From: SXXZ01 sp041177965
GTDB lineage: Bacteria > Verrucomicrobiota > Verrucomicrobiia > Limisphaerales > UBA9464
Direction of reading: 5' to 3'
Assembly (NCBI GenBank): GCA_041177965.1
Contig: JBEGWF010000057.1
Location: forward strand, 1 to 63,121
Length of the DNA stretch: 63,121 bases
The notes below the pieces were generated by a model that was given only the letters and a program-made list of their open reading frames with translations, was not told the DNA's origin and ran no database searches. Below are positions 55,371 to 62,342 of this stretch, piece by piece (position 1 is the stretch's first letter; every line of letters starts with the position of its first letter). A program made the translations under genes and the position numbers.

Positions 55371-56522
55371 TCAGCGGTCTGGACGGTTCGGGGCTGTTCC
55401 GGGCTCGGGAGAATCGTTCCAAAACGGCGGTGGCAGGCCGGGGTCCAGTCCCAGGGCCCGTGGGGTGAACGCCGTGGAGACCACCGACTCGATCGGGGGC
55501 ACCGATTGGATCACGCCCAGATCCTTCAGGATGACCCCGAGGGTCCTCCAACGCTCGGGATCGACCGCTCCCAGCGATTCGCCGCGGGCGGGGTCCCCTT
55601 CGGCCAACCGGAGGCGCCGCATGGCCACGTAGCTGAAGCGCATCCCCGCGTCCTCCATCGTCGGGGAGATCCGGCGGAGGTGGTCGTGGACCGGTTGCGG
55701 ATCACGGAAATATTCCTGCCAACCGCGATAGGCCCCCCTGCTGAATCGGGCCACCAGCTCGGGGTGCTTCTCGACCAGTCGCCGGTTGGCGATGATCACG
55801 CGGTAGGGATCGAACCCCGATTCACTGAGCTGCAGCACCCGCGATCGCACCCCCTCCTTCAACGCGTAGTAGGGCTCGCTCGTGGGATAGGCCTGGGTGA
55901 TCCATCCGGGGTCCTTGACGAAGTTCGCCACGTTGCCCGTGACGGGCCGGACGCGGACGCGCTTGAGGTCGTACTTCTTCTGGAGGTACAGCAGCCAACT
56001 GGCCCCGATCTGCATGGCGATGTCCCGGTCCTCGAGGTCGGCGAAGCCGCGCACCGGGGAATCCTCGCGGACCATGATCCCCTGGGGATCGTGCTGGAAA
56101 TAGGAGTTCACCGCGATCACCGGTAGCCCCCGCTCCACCGCCACGAACACCGCGTCGCCCCTCACGATGCCGAGCCCGAAGGGGTCGAGGGCCACGCGTT
56201 TCTCGATCTCGGAATTGGGACCTCCGATCAGGACCTCGACCGACACGCCCTCCGCCTTCCAGAGGCCCTTCAGATGGGCGGCATAGTAGCCCCCGTGCTC
56301 CGGCTCGGGCACCCAGTCGTGGATGAAATGCAGCACCGGTCCCGCTGGATCCGAAGGGGACCCACCCGCCGCGGACCGATCGGAATCGGCGGGGGAGCAC
56401 CCGAGGCAGAGGATCCCGAGGGCGACGAACGTCATCCATCGGTTCCATCCCCCGGACAGGACCAACAGGAAGGAAGCCCACCCTTGCAGGTGTGCGCCGG
56501 TGGATGGATTCATGCGGCTCAT
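55371..56522 (-). CDS. NMT1/THI5-like ABC substrate-binding lipoprotein (first copy)
   Basis: 383 residues. A long N-terminal region ends in a hydrophobic stretch with a lipobox (GILCLGC), so it is probably a lipoprotein. The mature part has FIHDWVPEPEHGGYYAAHLKGLW, VEVLIGGPNSEIEKRVAL, FQHDPQGIMVREDSPVRGFADL and SESGFDPYRVIIANRRL. It is paralogous to 52990-53973. The start at 56522 is preferred because AGGA lies 6 bases upstream (56529-56532). The next ATGs (56513, 56435) are possible; 56435 would give a very short signal. It lies 68 bases after the receptor gene, behind a terminator hairpin. Confidence 0.88.
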   Translation of the reverse strand: MSRMNPSTGAHLQGWASFLLVLSGGWNRWMTFVALGILCLGCSPADSDRSAAGGSPSDPAGPVLHFIHDWVPEPEHGGYYAAHLKGLWKAEGVSVEVLIGGPNSEIEKRVALDPFGLGIVRGDAVFVAVERGLPVIAVNSYFQHDPQGIMVREDSPVRGFADLEDRDIAMQIGASWLLYLQKKYDLKRVRVRPVTGNVANFVKDPGWITQAYPTSEPYYALKEGVRSRVLQLSESGFDPYRVIIANRRLVEKHPELVARFSRGAYRGWQEYFRDPQPVHDHLRRISPTMEDAGMRFSYVAMRRLRLAEGDPARGESLGAVDPERWRTLGVILKDLGVIQSVPPIESVVSTAFTPRALGLDPGLPPPFWNDSPEPGTAPNRPDR

Positions 56523-56528
56523 CGATCG

Positions 56529-56532
56529 TCCT
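56529..56532 (-). promoter_or_regulatory. Ribosome binding site abutting a terminator
   Basis: AGGA, six bases before the ATG at 56522, decides the start of the binding-lipoprotein gene. It touches the T-run of the upstream terminator hairpin (56533-56536), so folding and termination there control whether this site is transcribed. Confidence 0.55.
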
Positions 56533-56572
56533 AAAAGGGACCCCCGACCGCACACACCACGGCCGGGGGTCC
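56533..56572 (-). terminator. Intrinsic terminator/attenuator between receptor and binding-protein genes
   Basis: On the minus strand GGACCCCCG (56572-56564) pairs with CGGGGGTCC (56546-56538). A further GCC/GGC-type 3-bp extension crosses one mismatch, and the loop has about nine bases. A TTTT run (56536-56533) follows at once. It starts 19 bases after the receptor stop. Because it sits inside a same-strand gene cluster and its T-run meets the next gene's ribosome binding site, it probably lowers rather than ends downstream expression. Confidence 0.7.
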
Positions 56573-56590
56573 GTGCGCTCAGGAAGCTGG

Positions 56591-59029
56591 TCAGAACCGG
56601 AAACGGACCTGACCACTGATCCGGAAGGGTTGCTCCGGATAAATCACATCATTGCCCGCGAAGCTTGGATCGATGGAGGTCCAGTTCCTCTGATCGGTGA
56701 TGTTGAAGAAGTTCACCTGCACGTCCCACTTCGGTTGGCGGTAGAAGACGAAGGCGTTGATCACGTACTGCATCGGGATCCGCAGCGAGCCCTCCTGGTT
56801 CTGCCACTGCTCGCCCGTGAGCTGCGGCCCGAGGCTCGCCCCGAATCCGTTGTCGAGCTGGTAGGTGACATAGGAATTGAACATCACCTGGGGCACGCTT
56901 GCGGCACGGTTCTTACCGAAGGACCGGGCGGGCGTGTTGGGACCGCGGCTGTTGTAGTTGGGCGCGCCCGCACCGGTTCCGGATGCGCCGTCCACCAGGA
57001 ACCCGACGGGATAGCCGTCGCGGTAGTTGTAGGTCTGCTGGTACCCGAAGTCGTCCTGCTCGGCATTCTGGTAGGTGAAGTTGGCGCTGGCGTTGAAGTT
57101 CCGGTTCGGTTGGTAGAACGACTCCAGCTCCAATCCCATCGTCTCGATGCCGATGGGGTTGCCGACCAGCTGCGGGGCCTGCCGCGTCTGCTGGAACACC
57201 GAGCCGCTGAGGAACACCCGGTTGTCCAGGAGGCTGGCCTTCTGCCCGAACTCGACCAGCTCGCTCTCCGTCGAAAGGGACCGCTTCAGCGAATCCTCGG
57301 TGTTGCCGGTGCCGTTGACGCCGCCGAAGTTGGCACTGCCCTGGATGGCGTTGATGACGTTGTAGGTGGCGTAGCTGCTCAGCACCGGGGTCCACTTGTA
57401 GATGCCGCTGATGAAGACCGAGGTGTTGAAGACGTCGGTGCTCACGTTGTAGTTGGACCCCGCCGCCTTGCCGACGTACTCGGGGCTCTTGGCCTGCGCG
57501 CCGATGAGGTCGCCGCGACCTCCGGCGATGATCGAGAAGCGGTCGTGCAGCTTCATGTCCCACTGCGTGAAGAAGCCGCTCTGGGCGATCTCCGAGTTCT
57601 GGTCGCCGGCGGCGAACCCGTTCGATCCGTAGCCCGGGGCCCCGGGGATCAGCAGCGAGCTGCCGCCGTAGGTGGTCACCAGGGGCGTGGGCGGAAGGCG
57701 GAAGGTGGAGGTCGGCTGGGTGACGTCGTAGAGAAAGAACGGCTCCACCGAGAAGTCCTGGTACGAGACCAGCGACTGGTAGCGCAGATCCACGCCGCTG
57801 ATCGTCTTGATGGGCAGCTCGTAGTCGGCGATGGCCGGCGTGATCTCGTAGTGCAGCTCGGAGCGGTTGTTGGCCATCCAGTTCTCCGGCACCCACTCGG
57901 TGTACCCGTACCCCGAGGCCTTGCGGGACTCCATGGTCTCGCCGTAGGTGCGGTTGACGATCTTGCCGAATTCGTTGATCTGGTAGTTGGCGATGAGCTG
58001 CGAGGTGAACTTCTGTCCCGCCGCGCTGTCGAACGGGGCGTTGATCGTCTGCCAGGGGTAGACCTTCACCCGGGTGGCCAGGTTGGTGTTGAGGAGGGCG
58101 AAGTTGGCGTTCTGTCCGAATGGACCGATCGAGGTCAGAGCGTCACCGAAACGATTGTTCGGAAGCACCGGTCCGGCGATGTACACCCAGTCGTCGATCA
58201 GCTCCTGGGTCACGCGGTTGATGCCGATGACCTCGTTGAAGCGGGAGGTGTAGAACTGCGCGTTCCAGTCGACCGTGAGCTTCTCGTTCGGACGCCAGGT
58301 CAGCGCCGTGAAGATGTCCTGGGTGTTGTCCTTGACGTTCTGGTAGTAGCCCTCGGCCTCGCGCCCGAGGTAGCTCACACGGAAGGCCAGCTTGTCGTTG
58401 ACCGGAGCGCCGAAGTCGATGCCCCACTCGGGATTGAAGTAGCTCTGGCCACCGGGAACGAAGGTGCCCCACCGACTCAGCACCTCGCCGTGGAAGCCGT
58501 CGAAGTAGGGCAGCTTGGTGACGAAGTTGACGTAGCCGCCCGGACCCTGACCCTGCGGGCCGTACACGGCCGACCCGGGACCCTTGACGATGTCCATGGC
58601 CTCCACGCCGTTGAAACTCGCGAGCACCGAATTGCGGCTGTAGATGGTGCGTTGACCGTTCTGGTAGATCTCGGAGAGGTCGCCACGGATCACCGGGACG
58701 TTGGCCAGTCCGTAGCGCGACGGCGTGTAGACGCCCGGGGAGTACTGGTTGAAATCGGTGGCGCGAGAGATCGCCCTGGCCTCCATCTGGGCCTTCGTCA
58801 CGAGGGAGACCGACCGAGGCGTCTCGAGGATGCTGCGGTCGTCGCCCATCACGGACTCGACGGGGCGGGCGGTGGGAAGCACGGTCTCCTCGAGGGAGAG
58901 CCCCTCGACAACGACCTTGTCCAGCACGTTGGTGGATCCGGGGGTCTGGGCCAGGGTCCACCCGGCAGGCGACAGGGCGAGGGCGGCCAACGATCCGATG
59001 CGGATCGGCAACCATAGGGAGGTTTTCAT
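56591..59029 (-). CDS. TonB-dependent outer-membrane receptor
   Basis: 812 residues with a signal peptide (KTSLWLPIRIGSLAALALSP... TLAQ). The plug domain is clear: LDKVVVEGLSL near the N-terminus is a possible TonB box region. RSVSLVTKAQMEARAI, NGVEAMDIVKGPGSAVYGP and GPGGYVNFVTKLP are plug signatures. The barrel runs to a terminal FRF as expected for BamA recognition. The SPGVYTPSRYG and IRGDLSEIYQNG segments resemble FhuA/ferric-siderophore-type receptors, but the substrate need not be iron. It is the first gene of the leftward cluster and has a near-consensus sigma54 promoter ~65 bases upstream. The start 59029 is set by the signal peptide. Confidence 0.93.
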   Translation of the reverse strand: MKTSLWLPIRIGSLAALALSPAGWTLAQTPGSTNVLDKVVVEGLSLEETVLPTARPVESVMGDDRSILETPRSVSLVTKAQMEARAISRATDFNQYSPGVYTPSRYGLANVPVIRGDLSEIYQNGQRTIYSRNSVLASFNGVEAMDIVKGPGSAVYGPQGQGPGGYVNFVTKLPYFDGFHGEVLSRWGTFVPGGQSYFNPEWGIDFGAPVNDKLAFRVSYLGREAEGYYQNVKDNTQDIFTALTWRPNEKLTVDWNAQFYTSRFNEVIGINRVTQELIDDWVYIAGPVLPNNRFGDALTSIGPFGQNANFALLNTNLATRVKVYPWQTINAPFDSAAGQKFTSQLIANYQINEFGKIVNRTYGETMESRKASGYGYTEWVPENWMANNRSELHYEITPAIADYELPIKTISGVDLRYQSLVSYQDFSVEPFFLYDVTQPTSTFRLPPTPLVTTYGGSSLLIPGAPGYGSNGFAAGDQNSEIAQSGFFTQWDMKLHDRFSIIAGGRGDLIGAQAKSPEYVGKAAGSNYNVSTDVFNTSVFISGIYKWTPVLSSYATYNVINAIQGSANFGGVNGTGNTEDSLKRSLSTESELVEFGQKASLLDNRVFLSGSVFQQTRQAPQLVGNPIGIETMGLELESFYQPNRNFNASANFTYQNAEQDDFGYQQTYNYRDGYPVGFLVDGASGTGAGAPNYNSRGPNTPARSFGKNRAASVPQVMFNSYVTYQLDNGFGASLGPQLTGEQWQNQEGSLRIPMQYVINAFVFYRQPKWDVQVNFFNITDQRNWTSIDPSFAGNDVIYPEQPFRISGQVRFRF

Positions 59030-59093
59030 TGGGGCACGGTGGATGAGTTGGGTTGTTTGGGTGCCGCGGGGGTCAGTCGCGACGAGACTCCCG

Positions 59094-59109
59094 TGCATTC
59101 CCCGTGCCA
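59094..59109 (-). promoter_or_regulatory. Sigma54 (-24/-12) promoter of the receptor cluster
   Basis: On the minus strand the sequence reads TGGCACGGGGAATGCA. Against the sigma54 consensus TGGCACG-r-NNN-TTGCW only one conserved base differs (A for the first T of TTGC). The GG and GC doublets are exactly 10 bases apart, as required. The start point would be near 59082, leaving a ~50-base leader to the receptor ATG at 59029. Confidence 0.72.
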
Positions 59110-59257
59110 GACTTTTTCCGAACCTCAGGGGCCGGGTTCATCCCGCCGCCAACAGAAGACCCGGACGACGGCCGAACCGGCCCAACGATGGCGAATCCTG
59201 CCCGGAAACCACCGATCCAAGGCCCGGGACTCCTCTCGGCGACGGCTTCGCAAGAAC

Positions 59258-59280
59258 CGATTCACCGGCTCCATGAATCG
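59258..59280. promoter_or_regulatory. Inverted repeat, candidate activator (enhancer) site
   Basis: CGATTCA (59258-59264) and TGAATCG (59274-59280) form a perfect dyad with a 9-base spacer. It lies about 175-190 bases from each of the two divergent sigma54-like sites, the usual distance for an NtrC-type enhancer. No factor is assigned by sequence alone. Confidence 0.4.
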
Positions 59281-59449
59281 ATTTCACCCAACGGCATCGA
59301 CCCGCGTTCCCGGTGTCGGCGCGGTGCTGTCCAGATTTGTCCACGATGCGCAGAGACCGAGCTGGATCCGGGCGCCACCCGGGATCACGGCCCTCGTTCC
59401 AAGCGGTCTCCGGGTGTGTTTTCGCGCACCCGGGACGGACCCACGGGAA

Positions 59450-59465
59450 TGGAACACCGTCTGCT
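59450..59465 (+). promoter_or_regulatory. Possible sigma54 promoter of the deaminase operon
   Basis: TGGAACACCGTCTGCT has GG and GC 10 bases apart and matches TGGCAC-N5-TTGCW except for C-to-A in the -24 element and T-to-C in the -12 element. Transcription would begin near 59476, only six bases before the ATG at 59482. It is weaker than the receptor promoter and may be chance. Confidence 0.35.
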
Positions 59466-59481
59466 TGCGGCGGATCCAGCG

Positions 59482-60039
59482 ATGACCCGAGCTTCCCAGA
59501 CATCCCAGGATGTGGACCTGTCCCAGATGCGTTCGTTGGTGGCGTTCACCCGGGCGCGGCTGGGCACCGAAGGCAGATCCCCGTTCGGCTCCTCGGTGGT
59601 CGAGACCCTCACCGGTCGACTGGTGATGCGACGACTCAACGGCGTGCGGCAGGAGAACGATCCGTCCAGCCACGCCGAGGTCCGGGCCCTGCGCGCGGCC
59701 TGCAAACGACTGAAGCGGACCAGCCTCGCCGGCCACACGTTGTACACCACCTGCGAGCCCTGTCCGATGTGCATGTCCATGGCCCTCTGGTCCGGGATCG
59801 ACCGGGTGGTGTTCGGGGCCACCATCGACGACGCCTCCCGGCACTGCTCCCAGATCCACGTGCCTGCGGAGGAGATCGCGTCCCGCTCCGACATGGACTG
59901 CGTGGTGACCGGTCCGGTCGCCAGGGCCGAGTGCGTGGCCCTCTTCGAAGACCCGCGCATGGCCGCAGCCATGGCTCTCTGGCGCAGATCCCGCCCGAAA
60001 CGGACGGCTTCCGATGTCCGTGGGCGTCCGGCCCGTTGA
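59482..60039 (+). CDS. Guanine/nucleoside deaminase-like enzyme (CDA fold)
   Basis: 185 residues of the cytidine-deaminase fold. The zinc site is intact: SSHAEVRALRAACKRL (His and catalytic Glu) and TTCEPCPMCMSMALWSGI (two Cys). The overall pattern, with a long C-terminal segment (GATIDDASRHCSQIHVPAEEI), resembles guanine deaminase (GuaD type) and tRNA-adenosine-deaminase-like proteins. In this context guanine to xanthine, or a related base, is likely. The N-terminal start may also be 59449, but the possible sigma54 promoter favours 59482. It heads a rightward operon with the FAD oxidase, creatininase and CocE/NonD genes. Confidence 0.85.
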   Translation: MTRASQTSQDVDLSQMRSLVAFTRARLGTEGRSPFGSSVVETLTGRLVMRRLNGVRQENDPSSHAEVRALRAACKRLKRTSLAGHTLYTTCEPCPMCMSMALWSGIDRVVFGATIDDASRHCSQIHVPAEEIASRSDMDCVVTGPVARAECVALFEDPRMAAAMALWRRSRPKRTASDVRGRPAR

Positions 60040-60102
60040 GGGCGATGCCGAACGATCCAAAACCTCAGGATCCCTCTCCCCTCCTCCAAAAGCCTCCCCC
60101 GA

Positions 60103-61530
60103 ATGACCACCGCCGATTTCAACGCCCTGGCCCAGATCCTCCACCCCGACCGCATCGTCACGGCACCCGAGCGTCTCGAGGCCCTGAGCCGCGACTTCTA
60201 CTGGTACTCCCCGGTGCTCAAGCGCGACCTGTCCGACAAGCTGGCCGAGGTGGTCGTGCAGCCGGTCACCCGCGCCGAGGTCGCGGCCCTTGCGAGCTTC
60301 GCCCACCAGCGTCGCATTCCCCTGACATTGCGCGGGGCCGGGACCGGCAACTATGGGCAATGCATCCCGACGCACGGCGGCATCGTGATGGACCTGGCCG
60401 CCCTCGACACGATCCATTCCATCAGTGCCGACGGCATCGCGACCTGCGATCCCGCGGCCCGCCTCGAGGCCATCGAACGGGTGGCCCGGGCATCCGGATG
60501 GGAGCTGCGCTGCTATCCCAGCACCTATGTGAAGGCCAGCGTGGCCGGTTTCTGCGCCGGGGGTTCCGGGGGGATCGGCAGCATCCAGTGGGGCGCCTTG
60601 CGGGAGAACGGCACCGTGCATTCGCTCACGGTGATGTCGCTCGAGGCTCAACCGCGGGAGATCCGCCTCAGCGGACCGGACATCTTCCAGGTCCTCCACG
60701 CCTGGGGCACCAACGGCATCATCGTGGAGGTGCAGCTGCGGCTGGCGCCCCGCACCGACTGGGGCCAGCTGGCCGTCGCCTTCGACGACTTCTCCGGGGC
60801 CTTCGACTTCACCGAGGCCATCGCCCGGAACGACTCCTTCCGGAAACGCCTGGCCACCGTCTTCGAATGGCCGATCCCCTCTTCGTTCACGCCGTTGCAG
60901 AAGTGGGTCCCGCAGGGGAAGGCGCTCTGTTTCTTCGAGGTCTCCGACGACCAGTTGCAACGGTTGGCCGACGCGGCCCGGAACGCCGGCGGCGTCCCCT
61001 GCTTCCTGGCGCCGTTCTCCGAGCCCCGTCGGGGTGCCCAGCTCAGCGACTACACGTGGAACCACACCACGCTGTGGGCGCTCCGGCAGGACCCCTCGCT
61101 GACCTACCTGCAGTGCGGGTTCTCGCCCGACGAGGCCCGCAGCCAGTTCCGGGCGATCAAGGCGCGTTTCGGATCCGACTTCCTGCTCCACGTCGAGTTC
61201 GTGCGATCCGGGGGAGTGGTCACGCCTGGGGCGATCCCGGTCATCCGCTACACCGATGATGAACGCCTGAAGGCCATGATCGACGCCTGCGGCTCGCTCG
61301 GGATCTCGGTGGCCAATCCGCACGTGAATTTCCTGGAGGCCTCCGGACGTTGGCGACCCGACGACGCCAAGCGTCAGGCCAAGGAGCGGTACGATCCGCG
61401 GGGACTGCTGAACCCTGGCAAGATGCGGGACTTCGTCCCGGAGGCCGTCGAGACCTCCACTGCACCCTCCGGAACGTTGGCCGCACGGAACCCGTCATCC
61501 GGCGCGGTCTCCCGGACCGTGCCGGCCTGA
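60103..61530 (+). CDS. FAD-linked oxidase (PCMH/glycolate-oxidase type)
   Basis: 475 residues of the PCMH-type FAD family (GlcD, D-lactate dehydrogenase, VAO fold). The flavin-binding segments are VVVQPVTRAEVAALASFAHQ, LTLRGAGTGNYGQCIPTHGG and SVAGFCAGGSGGIGSIQWG. YDPRGLLNPGKMRDF is the typical C-terminal cap, and HVEFVRSGGVV is nearby. It oxidises a hydroxy acid or related compound; the acceptor is not clear and no Fe-S partner subunit is near. It lies between the deaminase (63-base gap) and creatininase (12-base gap). Its last ~30 residues are low-complexity. Confidence 0.88.
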   Translation: MTTADFNALAQILHPDRIVTAPERLEALSRDFYWYSPVLKRDLSDKLAEVVVQPVTRAEVAALASFAHQRRIPLTLRGAGTGNYGQCIPTHGGIVMDLAALDTIHSISADGIATCDPAARLEAIERVARASGWELRCYPSTYVKASVAGFCAGGSGGIGSIQWGALRENGTVHSLTVMSLEAQPREIRLSGPDIFQVLHAWGTNGIIVEVQLRLAPRTDWGQLAVAFDDFSGAFDFTEAIARNDSFRKRLATVFEWPIPSSFTPLQKWVPQGKALCFFEVSDDQLQRLADAARNAGGVPCFLAPFSEPRRGAQLSDYTWNHTTLWALRQDPSLTYLQCGFSPDEARSQFRAIKARFGSDFLLHVEFVRSGGVVTPGAIPVIRYTDDERLKAMIDACGSLGISVANPHVNFLEASGRWRPDDAKRQAKERYDPRGLLNPGKMRDFVPEAVETSTAPSGTLAARNPSSGAVSRTVPA

Positions 61531-61542
61531 AACCCCGCCTCC

Positions 61543-62331
61543 ATGAAGACCTGGATCCCCCCGGAACGCTTCCTGCCCTACCTCACCTGGAAGCAGGTGG
61601 ATGCGCTGCCCCGCGACCGCACGCTGCTGGTGCTGCCCACGGCGGCCATCGAGCAGCACGGCCACCACCTGCCCCTGGCCACCGACACGCTGATCAACAA
61701 CCTGCTGCTCGGACACGCGCTGCGGAAGCTTCCCCGGGAACTGCCCGTGTATGCGCTGGCACCGGTCCATTACGGCAAGAGCAACGAGCACGTCGGTTAT
61801 CCGGGCACGCTCAGCCTGCACCGCGACACCTTCATCGCCGTGCTCAAGGACCTCGGCCGGAGCCTGAAGGCCGCCGGGTTCCAGCGCCTGGTCTTCTTCA
61901 ACAGCCACGGCGGGAACCACTCCCTCATCGACGTGATGGCCCGAGACCTGCGCGACGAGCTCGGTCTGCGGACCTTCTGCCTCTACGGCGGGGGGCCGGC
62001 CGAGGGTCTCAATCCCCAGGAGGCGGCCTACGGATTCCATGCGGGTGAGGTCGAGACGGCGCTGCTGCTGGCGGGCACCCCGGAGCTGGTCCACACCGAC
62101 GAGTACACCACGAACTACATCGCCCGGGTCGGCGACCCCGGCCTCCTGAAACCCGAGTTCGCCAGCGCGACGTTCTCGTGGCTGACCCGCGACATCGCCC
62201 CGAGCGGCGTGATGGGCGACCCCACGCCGGCGACGGCCGAGAACGGTCACCGTTGGTGCGAGGCCATGAGCGATCGGATCGCCCGGGCCCTGGTGGAGAT
62301 GCACGACTTCCGGGAGATCCTGGAACGCTGA
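61543..62331 (+). CDS. Creatininase-family amidohydrolase
   Basis: 262 residues. The metal ligands of creatininase are visible: PTAAIEQHGHHLPLATD (Glu, His, Asp), FFNSHGGNHSLIDV (His) and FHAGEVETALLLAG (Glu), plus PVHYGKSNEHVGYPGTLSL. Creatininase opens the ring of creatinine. The family also includes enzymes acting on other cyclic or linear amides (for example MftE and riboflavin-pathway FAPy hydrolases), so the substrate may be a deaminated purine-type compound here. It follows the FAD oxidase by 12 bases and precedes a CocE/NonD hydrolase by 11. Confidence 0.9.
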   Translation: MKTWIPPERFLPYLTWKQVDALPRDRTLLVLPTAAIEQHGHHLPLATDTLINNLLLGHALRKLPRELPVYALAPVHYGKSNEHVGYPGTLSLHRDTFIAVLKDLGRSLKAAGFQRLVFFNSHGGNHSLIDVMARDLRDELGLRTFCLYGGGPAEGLNPQEAAYGFHAGEVETALLLAGTPELVHTDEYTTNYIARVGDPGLLKPEFASATFSWLTRDIAPSGVMGDPTPATAENGHRWCEAMSDRIARALVEMHDFREILER

Positions 62332-62342
62332 AGGGAACTCCG

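Larger units (their letters stand above)
59030..59481. other. Divergent control region between receptor and deaminase genes
   Basis: No gene is seen in 452 bases. It contains a near-consensus sigma54 site facing the receptor (59094-59109), a weaker sigma54-like site facing the deaminase (59450-59465) and a 7-bp inverted repeat (59258-59280) about midway. This is the layout expected for two divergent sigma54 promoters sharing an enhancer. Confidence 0.55.

Noticed and set aside
56523..56590. Purine riboswitch before the binding-lipoprotein gene
   Set aside because: The gap is 68 bases, already filled by a simple terminator hairpin. The conserved core of the purine aptamer is not visible.
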